Assembly (NCBI RefSeq): GCF_050571805.1
Contig: NZ_CP192219.1
Length of the DNA: 64,000 nt
From: Halodesulfovibrio aestuarii
Lineage (GTDB): Bacteria > Desulfobacterota > Desulfovibrionia > Desulfovibrionales > Desulfovibrionaceae
Strand: one strand, 5' to 3'
How positions within the stretch are numbered: position 1 is the first letter of the stretch; each line of letters starts with the position of its first letter. Positions 24,458 through 33,233 of the stretch are shown here, piece after piece. The translations under genes and the position numbers were made by a program. The notes under the pieces are model-generated. The model did not search any database and was not told the DNA's origin. It saw nothing but the letters and a program-made list of their open reading frames with translations.

Positions 24458-26479
24458 ATGAGATTTTTTAGCAAACCAGAGGATGTAGCTCCTGTACCGG
24501 AACCGACACTGACCATGCAGGAAGAGCTGCGTATCGCCGTCGAGAAGTCAAAGCTTCCTGAAAACGTACGGCATATAGCACTCGAAGAACTCACCAAGCT
24601 GGACAGAACAGATTCTTCCTTTGCTGAATTCGGGCTGGGCGTAACCTATGTAGAATTGCTACTCTCTCTTCCGTGGAATATTTCCTCGCAGGATAATCTG
24701 GAACTTGAGCACGCCGTCACAGTTCTCAATCAGGAGCACTTCGGCCTGAATGGCGTTAAGCAGCGCATTCTGGAATATCTGGCTTCCAACATCACATGCC
24801 ATATCAAAAAAAGCACTGTGCTTGTTGTGGATGATGAACAAATTTCCCGCGACAATATGGCCTATTCCCTCGACAAACTTTCCTGCGAAGTGCTTACGGC
24901 ATCAAATGGTCTGGAAGCTGTGGACATTCTGGAAGAACGCAATGTGGACTGCATTGTAACCGACCTCAAAATGCAGAAGATGGACGGGCTGGAACTGCTC
25001 AACTATGTTCAGGAAAAATGGCCGGACACTAAACTTATTATCGTTACGGGGTACGCAACCGTTGATAACGCCATCGGTGCGCTTAAAAAAGGCGCGTTGC
25101 ACTACCTTCCTAAACCCATCAATTTAGAAATTCTTCGCAATGCCGTTCAGGAAATTCTTGAACAGCAAAAGCAAGCGTGCTCCGTTTCCGGCCCTATCCT
25201 CTGCTTCACAGGCCCTCCGGGAACCGGAAAGACATCCATCGGCAAATCCGTTGCAAATGCTCTCTCCAGAAAATTCATCAGGTTGTCTCTTGCGGGCATG
25301 CGTGATGAAGCCGAGCTTCGCGGGCACAGGCGTACGTACGTAGGCGCAATGGCAGGTCGCATCATCAGCGAACTGAACAAATGCGGCGTGAATAACCCGG
25401 TATTTATGCTGGATGAAATAGATAAGATAGGTCAGGACTTCAGGGGGGATCCCGCCTCTGTCCTGCTGGAAATTCTTGACCCTGAACAGAACAGACACTT
25501 TTTAGACTACTATCTTGATACTCCGTTCGATCTTTCAAAGGTAATGTTTATTACAACGGCAAACATGGTGGACAATCTTCCGGCACCATTGCGCGACAGA
25601 ATGGAGATTATTCCCTTCTCCTGCTACACACTGAACGAAAAAAAACAGATCGGGCTGGATTATCTTGCCCCGCGTCAACTGCGCACACTCGGATACTCCC
25701 AAAACGAAATCGCTTTCACACCGGAGGCCATGTCCACCCTCATTTCCGGCTACACCAGAGATGCGGGACTGCGCAGCGTGAACAGGGAAATAGGTAATGT
25801 CTGCCGCAAGATCAATTTACAGATTCTGCAACAGCTCAAAAAGCCGCCAATCACTATTTCAAGCGAAGACATTGTCTCCCTGCTCGGATATGAACGATAT
25901 ACATTTGAGGCCGCTACTGCGCAGCCGCTTATCGGTGTCACAACGGGACTGGTGTGGAGTGAATACGGCGGGCAGCTTATCTACATTGAGACAGCCAAAA
26001 TGAAAGGCAGCGGTCGATTGATTATGACCGGCTCACTGGGAGAAGTTCTGAAAGAATCCGCCCAGACTGCACTCAGTTTTCTGCGGAGTAATGCCACAAA
26101 ATTCTCAATAGATGAAAATCTGTTCGAGCAAAGGGATATTCATGTGCACATCCCTGCCGGTGACATCTCGAAAGATGGCGCATCAGCAGGGGTAACAATC
26201 GTCATGGCATTATTGTCACTGCTTACCAAACGGCCGGCAAGAAGGGATGTTGCGCTGACAGGGGAATTCACCCTGAGCGGAAGGATATTACCTGTAGGCG
26301 GACTGCGTGAGAAAATTCTGGCAGCACAACAGGCCGGTGTACGTGTAATTCTGCTGCCGGAACGCAATAAAAAGGAAGTTCAGGTAATGAATGATGAGGT
26401 GCGTAATGCAGCGGAACTGCACTTTGTATCGTCCATCAACGAAATAGTTGAGCACGTGTTGCTGCCATCGGCAGACTAG
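24458..26479 (+). CDS. Lon-type ATP-dependent protease with an inserted response-regulator receiver domain
   Basis: 673 residues from the ATG at 24458, which has an AAAGGCGGGAAAG site; the frame is open back to 24401. Residues ~18-112 match the helical segment just before the AAA+ module of Lon (SLPWN, 70-74; HFGLNGVKQRILEYLAS, 94-110). Residues ~119-232 are a complete receiver domain: D124/D125, phospho-acceptor D169 (VTDLKMQKMDG), T197 and K219. The Lon AAA+ follows: Walker A GPPGTGKT (252-259), Walker B FMLDEID (316-322), RDR (379-381). Then comes the protease domain with Ser576 (DGASAG) and Lys619 (LREKI), the intact Ser-Lys dyad. The ~250-residue N-terminal substrate-binding domain of Lon is absent. 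Proteolysis is therefore probably gated by phosphorylation. The stop overlaps the convergent NtrC-type gene. Confidence 0.93.
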   Translation: MRFFSKPEDVAPVPEPTLTMQEELRIAVEKSKLPENVRHIALEELTKLDRTDSSFAEFGLGVTYVELLLSLPWNISSQDNLELEHAVTVLNQEHFGLNGVKQRILEYLASNITCHIKKSTVLVVDDEQISRDNMAYSLDKLSCEVLTASNGLEAVDILEERNVDCIVTDLKMQKMDGLELLNYVQEKWPDTKLIIVTGYATVDNAIGALKKGALHYLPKPINLEILRNAVQEILEQQKQACSVSGPILCFTGPPGTGKTSIGKSVANALSRKFIRLSLAGMRDEAELRGHRRTYVGAMAGRIISELNKCGVNNPVFMLDEIDKIGQDFRGDPASVLLEILDPEQNRHFLDYYLDTPFDLSKVMFITTANMVDNLPAPLRDRMEIIPFSCYTLNEKKQIGLDYLAPRQLRTLGYSQNEIAFTPEAMSTLISGYTRDAGLRSVNREIGNVCRKINLQILQQLKKPPITISSEDIVSLLGYERYTFEAATAQPLIGVTTGLVWSEYGGQLIYIETAKMKGSGRLIMTGSLGEVLKESAQTALSFLRSNATKFSIDENLFEQRDIHVHIPAGDISKDGASAGVTIVMALLSLLTKRPARRDVALTGEFTLSGRILPVGGLREKILAAQQAGVRVILLPERNKKEVQVMNDEVRNAAELHFVSSINEIVEHVLLPSAD

Positions 26480-27843
26480 CTTTCAAGCCCGAGCCGCTTC
26501 ATTTTTCTCCACAGGGAACCTCTGTTCAGACCCAGCAGTTCTGCTGCACGGCTTTTGTTGCCGTCTGTCTGTTCCAGTACCCAGCTAAGGTAGCGGCGTT
26601 CATTGTCCTCCAATGACACTATATCATCAAATTCAACAGGAGCTTTAGGTACTGCTGCCGGAATCAGATGGTCTCCCCACAAATCGGGAGGTAACTGCGC
26701 AACGCGAATAACCCTTCCGTTACAGAGCACAACTGCGCGTTCCATCATATTTTCCAGTTCCCGTACGTTACCGGGAAACGCATAGTCACTCAGGATATTG
26801 AGCACGTCATCGTCAATATCGGTAATGTTTTTCTTGAACACGGACGCAAACTTGTTCACAAAAAAACTGGCCAGCAGCGGGATATCGTCTTTGCGCTTAC
26901 GAAGCGGAGGAACCTCCAGCGTTATTACGTTAAGCCTGTAATACAGGTCTCGACGGAACGTCCCATGCTCTACCATGCTCAGCAAATCTCTGTTTGTTGC
27001 GGCAATAATGCGCACATCTACCGGCACCTCAATTGTGCCGCCTACCCTGAGCAGTTTTCTGGTTTCCAGAACCCTCAGCAGGTTTGCCTGCATACTCAGC
27101 GGCATATCCCCTACTTCATCCAGAAAAAAAGTACCATGATCCGCAGATTCAAGAAGCCCTTTCTTGGCACTGTTCGCGCCTGTAAAGGCTGATTTTTCAT
27201 GCCCGAACAGTTCATTTGCCAGCAATTCTTCATTAAATGACGCGCAGTTAATGGCAAAAAACAAGTTGTTTCGTCTAGGACTTCCCATATGCAGGGCTTT
27301 AGCCACCAGTTCTTTGCCTGTTCCCGTTTCCCCTTGAATAAGCACAGTACATCCAACAGCCGCAACCTGATCAATCTGATGCTTCAGCTGAATAATAGGA
27401 GCACTGTTGCCGATTATCCTGTCGGAACCGGATGCCTCAAGCTGAGTCCTCAACATGGCGACTTCTTCTTTCAGTCTCTTTTTTTCCAATGCCTTCTGGG
27501 TCAGCAACGTAACTTCATCCAGACGTACAGGCTTTGCCAGATATTGAAATGCCCCACTCCCCATAGCCTGCACGGCGCTATCCACAGTGGCATATCCTGT
27601 TAATATAATAACCTCTGTGTCCGGCGATGTTACCTTGATAAACTGAAGCAACTCAAGCCCGCTGATATCGGGCATACGCATATCGGTTAAAACAACATCG
27701 AACTGCTCTTTTTCGATAGCCGCCTGAGCCTGTGCCCCGTTCTCGACAGCGGTTACAGTCGCTCCCTGCTGAGTTAACACATGCGCCAAATTTTCCCGAG
27801 CAATCAGCTCGTCTTCAGCAATCAATATCTTTGCATCAATCAT
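26476..27843 (-). CDS. NtrC-family sigma-54 response regulator
   Basis: 455 residues: receiver domain (~4-118, phospho-acceptor D54 in VLTDMRMPD), AAA+ activator domain (~145-370, Walker A GETGTGKE) and a C-terminal Fis-type helix-turn-helix (ELLGLNRGSLWRKMKRLG). The sigma-54 contact loop reads SAFTGA instead of the usual GAFTGA. It lies 87 bases downstream of the histidine kinase gene on the same strand and converges on the receiver-Lon gene with a 4-base overlap. Likely targets are the sigma-54 promoter and palindromes at 24219-24394, and possibly its own operon. Confidence 0.93.
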   Translation of the reverse strand: MIDAKILIAEDELIARENLAHVLTQQGATVTAVENGAQAQAAIEKEQFDVVLTDMRMPDISGLELLQFIKVTSPDTEVIILTGYATVDSAVQAMGSGAFQYLAKPVRLDEVTLLTQKALEKKRLKEEVAMLRTQLEASGSDRIIGNSAPIIQLKHQIDQVAAVGCTVLIQGETGTGKELVAKALHMGSPRRNNLFFAINCASFNEELLANELFGHEKSAFTGANSAKKGLLESADHGTFFLDEVGDMPLSMQANLLRVLETRKLLRVGGTIEVPVDVRIIAATNRDLLSMVEHGTFRRDLYYRLNVITLEVPPLRKRKDDIPLLASFFVNKFASVFKKNITDIDDDVLNILSDYAFPGNVRELENMMERAVVLCNGRVIRVAQLPPDLWGDHLIPAAVPKAPVEFDDIVSLEDNERRYLSWVLEQTDGNKSRAAELLGLNRGSLWRKMKRLGLES

Positions 27844-27930
27844 AACGCCCTACAGTTACTTTTGAGCCGAATGCCACCAAACATAATGACGACTAACAGC
27901 CCAGCGTGAATGACTCTTTCAGGCAACACT

Positions 27931-29352
27931 CTAATCGTGGTGTCTCAATGGTAAATCTATATAAAATCTGGAGCCGGCACCGAGTGTACTTTCAACACGG
28001 ATTTCGCCGTCAAACTCTTCGATGATGCCATACGCAACAGAAAGTCCAAGCCCTGTACCTTCTCCCACATCCTTGCTGGTAAAGAACGGGTCAAATACTT
28101 TAGGCAAATCCTCTTCAGGTATGCCTTCGCCGGAATCGGACACAACAAGTGTGACAAAGTCCTCAACCTGCTCTTTGAGAACAGAAATAGAAATGAAACC
28201 TGAAGTCTGTTCTTTCATAGCCTGCGTGGCGTTGATAATAAGATTAATCAGCACCTCGCCCATTCTCTGCGGATCAAGGTGCACAAAAATATTGTCCGGT
28301 ACGTTGACCTCAAGAGTAACACCCGAGGGTATCTGCGAAGAAACAAGTTGAACCGCGTTATCCACAACGTTCTTTAATGAAACAGTACGCAGCGACAACT
28401 CTGTGCATCGTGCAAATTCCAATAAGCCGCGTACAATATCCCGTGCGCGTGCTGTCTCTGTTTCAATATTATCAAGGAGCTTTTTGGCGAAGGGATTAAT
28501 GGATTCCTTCAGTTCGCCCTGAAGGATTTGTGCTGAAGTGGAAATATTATTGAGCGGGTTGTTTACCTGATGTGCGATTCCCGCACTCAAGGTACCGATA
28601 GAGGACATTTTCTGCGCCTGTACTAACTGCGCCTGTCGATGCTCCAGCTCGGAAACCATACGGTTAAAGGCAATCTGTACCTTGGATATTTCATCAGACA
28701 TATTTTTCACATCTACATGGGCAAAATTCCCTTGCGCAATTTGCGTTGTGGTTTCTTCAATAACCTTCAGCGGCCCCACAATGCGTTTAGTGATAAAATA
28801 CAGGGTACACAGAAATAAAAATGTCACTGCCAAAATAGAGAACAGCAGCTGCTTACGCAATTGTCTGTTAATTTTAAGAATATTAGCACGTTCCAAGTCC
28901 GCAATACTTTGCGCTTTAAAAACAAGCTCCTGCCCTATTTCACGCAGCTTTCCAACTTCGTCATCAAGATTACGTTTCTGCTTGGTTGCAGCTGCATACA
29001 TGGCAACAATACGGTCTCGATACTCGGAAATAGTTTTTTTCAACTCAATGATGCTGTCCGTCATAGCTTCATCAAAATTCAAATCAGCATGTCCACCCAG
29101 CAATTCAAGCGTCTCTTCTATTTCACTCAATGCAAGCTGGTAACTGCTCTTTTCTCCATACAGCAGATAGTTCTTTTCCTGCCGACGAAAATTCAAAATA
29201 GAGCTTTCGACATCATCAATAAATTCAACAGAGTATGTTTTATCTTCAACAAGCAGCAACTGTTTGTAGGAAAAGAGTGTCTGCCCCCCTAAACAAATCG
29301 AGAGGATGAGAAAACCTGCGATAATCCGCTGTCTAACATTAAGTCTCAACAT
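27931..29352 (-). CDS. Membrane sensor histidine kinase (HAMP, HisKA, HATPase)
   Basis: 473 residues. Transmembrane helices at ~9-30 and ~170-190 enclose a ~140-residue helical periplasmic sensor with no recognised ligand domain. A HAMP domain (~190-243), a HisKA dimerisation helix with the phospho-histidine in GIAHQVNNPL (~262-271), and an HATPase with N, G1 (DSGEGIPEED) and G2 (GTGLGLS) boxes follow. The residue after the histidine is Gln, whereas NtrB-like kinases usually have Glu. Its cognate regulator is the next gene. The receiver in the Lon fusion is a plausible second target. Confidence 0.92.
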   Translation of the reverse strand: MLRLNVRQRIIAGFLILSICLGGQTLFSYKQLLLVEDKTYSVEFIDDVESSILNFRRQEKNYLLYGEKSSYQLALSEIEETLELLGGHADLNFDEAMTDSIIELKKTISEYRDRIVAMYAAATKQKRNLDDEVGKLREIGQELVFKAQSIADLERANILKINRQLRKQLLFSILAVTFLFLCTLYFITKRIVGPLKVIEETTTQIAQGNFAHVDVKNMSDEISKVQIAFNRMVSELEHRQAQLVQAQKMSSIGTLSAGIAHQVNNPLNNISTSAQILQGELKESINPFAKKLLDNIETETARARDIVRGLLEFARCTELSLRTVSLKNVVDNAVQLVSSQIPSGVTLEVNVPDNIFVHLDPQRMGEVLINLIINATQAMKEQTSGFISISVLKEQVEDFVTLVVSDSGEGIPEEDLPKVFDPFFTSKDVGEGTGLGLSVAYGIIEEFDGEIRVESTLGAGSRFYIDLPLRHHD

Positions 29353-29590
29353 CCACCCTCCTCTTGAAAGTCATACAAGACATTGAATTTATTATATCAG
29401 AATAAAAAAGACTATATTGTGATTTTTAGCACAAAGTCAAGTTTCACAACAACAATTTATGACTGTTTGCAATCAAAAATACAGCTGTCTGCACACCGTA
29501 TACACAGCCCTTCCTCCAAGTAAGCAAGATTGTACAATACGGTAAAGCACACCGCAGCTACCTTTAAAAAAAACACTAAGGAGAATATCA

Positions 29591-29971
29591 ATGAATGTTT
29601 CTACTATTGCAAACAATACTGTATACTTTTCACATGGTTCAAAAGATCTTACTGACGTGGCGTGGGTTGACCATCCCAAGTTCAAAGGGGTTCAACTGAA
29701 ACTTTTGCTCTCCGGTGCGGACACTGGCAACACCTTCAGCTCTCACCTTATAAAAGTTGACCCCTTATGCGGTCTGGAAACACACTGCCATGAAGACCAG
29801 AAAGAGTTGCATGAAATTGTAGACGGGCACGGAGAATGTGTTTTAACCGGAAAAACAATCTGTTATACTTCAGGAGTTATGACGGTTATCGACAAAGGTG
29901 AACTCCATCAGGTGAAGGCTGGCTCTGACGGACTTCTCATGCTGGCAAAATTTTTTCCACCGGCTGCTTAA
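29591..29971 (+). CDS. Small cupin-domain protein
   Basis: A 126-residue single cupin barrel. The metal-binding motif 1 is visible as ETHCHEDQKELHEIVDGHGEC (~61-81: two His and Glu) and motif 2 as a His in DKGELHQV (~103-110), so it probably binds a divalent metal or small ligand. The 239-base gap upstream, divergent from the histidine kinase gene, holds the promoters of both. It is followed after 18 bases by an AraC-type regulator gene, suggesting that the cupin modifies or senses the signal controlling that regulator. Confidence 0.8.
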   Translation: MNVSTIANNTVYFSHGSKDLTDVAWVDHPKFKGVQLKLLLSGADTGNTFSSHLIKVDPLCGLETHCHEDQKELHEIVDGHGECVLTGKTICYTSGVMTVIDKGELHQVKAGSDGLLMLAKFFPPAA

Positions 29972-29989
29972 TGATGTACGTGGGCAAGG

Positions 29990-30808
29990 ATGGCGAAAGA
30001 GAAAAGCGAAATACGCACTATCAACCTTTCTGAAGAGTTAGGGATTGAGGCAATATTCGGCAAGCGGATACGCAACACCTTTCAACGCCACATCCACGCA
30101 ACATACCTCTTTGGTCTTGTTGAGAAAGGAACGCGTGACATCACATGCGGCGGCTGTACAGAATCCGTTTCTGAACAGGAATCGTTTGTGCTGCAACCTG
30201 CACAGGTTCACACATGTACATGCAGTGCCGATCATTGCTACAGCATTCTCAGCATTAAGCCGGAATTTGTGGAAGCACTTGCAGTGCAGCTCTTTGGAAT
30301 CGGGCATCCACCACCTTTCTTTCCATATGTCTGCTGCAGGGACAAACTGCTTTCTAAACAACTTCAGGCTATCTTTACCCTTATAAAAAAACAGGGCATG
30401 AGCGATCATGCCCTTGCTTCAATACAACGCTATATCTCTACCCTGCTACAGCATCAGCCGCCGATACCGCACAAAATCACACAACAGGATGAATCTGTTG
30501 TAGACAGCACCTGTGAGTTCCTTCAAAAGAACCATGCACAAAAGCTGCCTCTTTCGTCCCTTGCGGAACACGCCTGCCTAAGTCCGTTCCATCTCCAACG
30601 GCTTTTCACAAAACGCATGGGAATAAGCCCTAACGATTACCTGCAAGCCCACCGTGTTGCCGAAGCACGGCAACGATTACGCATGAACATTCCGCTAAGC
30701 GAACTTGCACTCTCGTTAGGCTTTTACGATCAAAGCCACTTCACGCGCACATTCCGGAAAGTAATGGGCGTATCCCCGGGAAGTTATCGTAAAACTAATT
30801 CCAACTAG
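29990..30808 (+). CDS. AraC family transcriptional regulator
   Basis: 272 residues: an N-terminal cupin-like effector domain with several His and Cys (~15-110; RHIHATYLFGLVEKG) and a C-terminal AraC DNA-binding domain with two helix-turn-helix units (~170-268). The second ends in the signature SLGFYDQSHFTRTFRKVMGVSPGSYR. It resembles regulators of LysE-type or amino-acid genes. It is co-transcribed with the preceding cupin gene and is convergent with the amino-acid decarboxylase gene. The inducer is not predictable. Confidence 0.9.
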   Translation: MAKEKSEIRTINLSEELGIEAIFGKRIRNTFQRHIHATYLFGLVEKGTRDITCGGCTESVSEQESFVLQPAQVHTCTCSADHCYSILSIKPEFVEALAVQLFGIGHPPPFFPYVCCRDKLLSKQLQAIFTLIKKQGMSDHALASIQRYISTLLQHQPPIPHKITQQDESVVDSTCEFLQKNHAQKLPLSSLAEHACLSPFHLQRLFTKRMGISPNDYLQAHRVAEARQRLRMNIPLSELALSLGFYDQSHFTRTFRKVMGVSPGSYRKTNSN

Positions 30809-30822
30809 TACGTATCCAAGAG

Positions 30823-30864
30823 AAAAGCTCCCCCGACCGGTACACGGCTGAAGGAGCTTTTTGT
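30823..30864. terminator. Terminator between the AraC gene and the decarboxylase gene
   Basis: AAAAGCTCC / GGAGCTTTTT stem with an inner CCG/CGG pairing, followed by TTGTTTTTAT. It can serve both convergent genes. Confidence 0.85.
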
Positions 30865-30895
30865 TTTTATATCAAAACGGGTAGAAACGACACGT

Positions 30896-33193
30896 CTACA
30901 CCTTCACACACAGTGTTTTGAAATAGGTCTTGCCGCCCTTTTTGAACCGTTCAACACCATGTATGTCACTCTCGTAGCCCGGGAACGTGTTTTCAAATGC
31001 TTCCCGAGTCCTCAGGTATTCCAGAATCGGCTGTGCGGCGCTGTCCACAGTTTCCCCGCCCATAAGAATCGGGATACCCGGAGGATACGGAACAAGCATA
31101 ACGGCTGCCACACGGTTATGAAGATCTTTGAGTGCAACATATTCCACATTCTTTTTAACCACTTCCTGATAGGCATCAGACGGCTTCATAACTTGGTGCG
31201 GTATAATCTCAAACGCATCATGCATTTTTCCCAGCAGGTCATGTTCTTTGTAATAGGCATGGATTGCGTCACAATGCTCCCGCAATCCCAGATGCTGATA
31301 CGATTCCGGATACTGCTTTACAAGATCCGGGAAAACATCCTGCATCGGCATGTTCTTATCGTAGCATTCTTTAAACTTCAGTAATGCCGTCAGTAACGTT
31401 CCCTGCTTGGCCTTTGTCGTACCTATGGAATTAAGCAGCAGGAACGAATAATAATCTGTCTTTTCACACACAATACCGTGCCTGATTAAATAGTCTGTCA
31501 CGATCATAGCCGGTATGCCTGACGACTGGTACGACCCGTCTAAATTCAATCCCGGTGTGGTAATTGTCAACTTGATGGGATCGAGCATAACGAAATTGTC
31601 TTCAATATCAGTAAATCCATGCCAGTTATTTCCAGCATCAAGCACCCACGGTTCCTGCGTCGTGCTCAGATACGTTGCCGGAACCTTTGTGAACGGAACA
31701 AGCGCATGCTCAAACTCTACGTCCTCCGGTTGCCACATGGAAAAGAACCAACTGCCTTTCTCTTTCATTTCCGCCGCAATACCGGCAATTTTCTGCCTCA
31801 GCACCACCGCAGCATAAATACAATCAGAAAGAAGAATTGTGCCGCTGTCTTCCATTATCTTTGTGGCAACATCCAATGATGCAATCATACTGTACTGAGG
31901 AGATGTAGAGCCATGCATCATATATGATTCGTTCATTTCAGCCTGATCGATCTTCGTATGGCTGCCGTGTTTTACATGCAGCATGGACGACTGGGAAAAT
32001 GCTGTAAGAAGCTTGTGCGTTGACTGAGAGCAGAAGATCGGCGGGTGTTTTTCATGCGGCGTTTCCGCCATTCCAAAATGATTTGCATATATTGGATGAA
32101 ACTTTGCGTACGCATACCATGCTTCGTCAAAATGCATGTTTTTAACGTTCTTCTCCAACTGCTCCTTGATAGTCGAAACATTGTAGCAGAGACCATCATA
32201 CGTCGAGTTTGTAAGGGCAGACATAACAGGCTCGGCACGCTTTTTCGCATCCGGAATAATCGGGCTTTTTTTGATGTTCTGCTGAATTGTCTCTTTGCTG
32301 AACTCTTTGAGCCTGCACGGGCCTATTATTCCGAGCTGGTTGCGCCGCGGCTGCATGTAGACAGGATAAATATCTGTGATAACCATGGAGTAATTCAGAG
32401 ATTTATGACAGTTTCTGTCCACAACGGCTATGTCATCACGCACCGCCTGCGAACGCCATATTATCTGATTTGCATTCGAGGTACCGTTAAGCACATAAAA
32501 CGTTAAATCTGCCCCGAATACTTTTGCAGACTTTTGTTCTGCATCTCCTACCACTCCGCTATGATCGAGCAGCGACCCAAGCTCCGGTACGGAGATGGAG
32601 AGGTCTGCCCTGAAAACATTTTCCCCGAAAAACTTATACATCCCGACTCCGGCCGGACTTTTCAAAAAGCCCTCGCCGCCCATATGCCCCGGAGTATGCC
32701 ATGCATACTTATATGCCTCGGCGTATTGAACCAGCGTCGAAAAAAAGACAGGGTTAATCTGTTTAATATATTCAAGCAGCAGGGTTTCAATCCTTCCTGC
32801 CAGAAAATCAACAGTATCCGCGTGCTTCCATAGCAACTCATCAAGCATTGCCAATAGGTCAGTTGCAATACTGTGCCGCCCTGCACTGTCCGTCAGCAGA
32901 CAAACCGGAATACTCTTGTTTCGTGCCCGAATCTCTTTCAGCAACGTCTCCGGTCTTCCACACTGAATTTTTGTTTCATTCCCGATTTCCCAGTCGATAA
33001 CAATCACACCCAGATCCGCACGATTATGCACGATACTGGCAGCATCGTCATAACAATACGCCCGAATCACGCTGCAATTCTGCTCTGTAATAAGAGCATG
33101 TTCCAACTCGCGCATTCTGTTACCTGCATCATTATTTGCATCAAACAGGCTGGATACAATAAGCACCGGCCAATCTACTTTTGTAAGTTTCAT
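30896..33193 (-). CDS. Acid-inducible-type arginine/lysine decarboxylase (AdiA/LdcI fold)
   Basis: A 765-residue PLP enzyme of the large fold-type-I basic amino-acid decarboxylases. It has an N-terminal wing (receiver-like) domain (~1-140), the linker HTPGHMGGEGFLKSP (~166-180), and the PLP domain with NCHKS (261-265) and the Schiff-base lysine K394 in STHKLL. A C-terminal domain bears the VPYPPGIPILMGGE motif. These enzymes consume a cytoplasmic proton per substrate, giving acid resistance or producing agmatine/cadaverine. Arginine is favoured because the next gene encodes an AdiC-like antiporter, but lysine or ornithine is not excluded. A GGAGAG site precedes the ATG. Confidence 0.88.
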   Translation of the reverse strand: MKLTKVDWPVLIVSSLFDANNDAGNRMRELEHALITEQNCSVIRAYCYDDAASIVHNRADLGVIVIDWEIGNETKIQCGRPETLLKEIRARNKSIPVCLLTDSAGRHSIATDLLAMLDELLWKHADTVDFLAGRIETLLLEYIKQINPVFFSTLVQYAEAYKYAWHTPGHMGGEGFLKSPAGVGMYKFFGENVFRADLSISVPELGSLLDHSGVVGDAEQKSAKVFGADLTFYVLNGTSNANQIIWRSQAVRDDIAVVDRNCHKSLNYSMVITDIYPVYMQPRRNQLGIIGPCRLKEFSKETIQQNIKKSPIIPDAKKRAEPVMSALTNSTYDGLCYNVSTIKEQLEKNVKNMHFDEAWYAYAKFHPIYANHFGMAETPHEKHPPIFCSQSTHKLLTAFSQSSMLHVKHGSHTKIDQAEMNESYMMHGSTSPQYSMIASLDVATKIMEDSGTILLSDCIYAAVVLRQKIAGIAAEMKEKGSWFFSMWQPEDVEFEHALVPFTKVPATYLSTTQEPWVLDAGNNWHGFTDIEDNFVMLDPIKLTITTPGLNLDGSYQSSGIPAMIVTDYLIRHGIVCEKTDYYSFLLLNSIGTTKAKQGTLLTALLKFKECYDKNMPMQDVFPDLVKQYPESYQHLGLREHCDAIHAYYKEHDLLGKMHDAFEIIPHQVMKPSDAYQEVVKKNVEYVALKDLHNRVAAVMLVPYPPGIPILMGGETVDSAAQPILEYLRTREAFENTFPGYESDIHGVERFKKGGKTYFKTLCVKV

Positions 33194-33233
33194 TCAGCTC
33201 TCCTGTCTTTCAACAACGTCTATCGTATCCAAA

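Noticed and set aside
24458..26479. A frameshift or assembly fusion of a response regulator and a Lon gene
   Set aside because: The frame is continuous, the receiver is inserted at a precise domain boundary with Lon sequence on both sides, and all key residues are intact.
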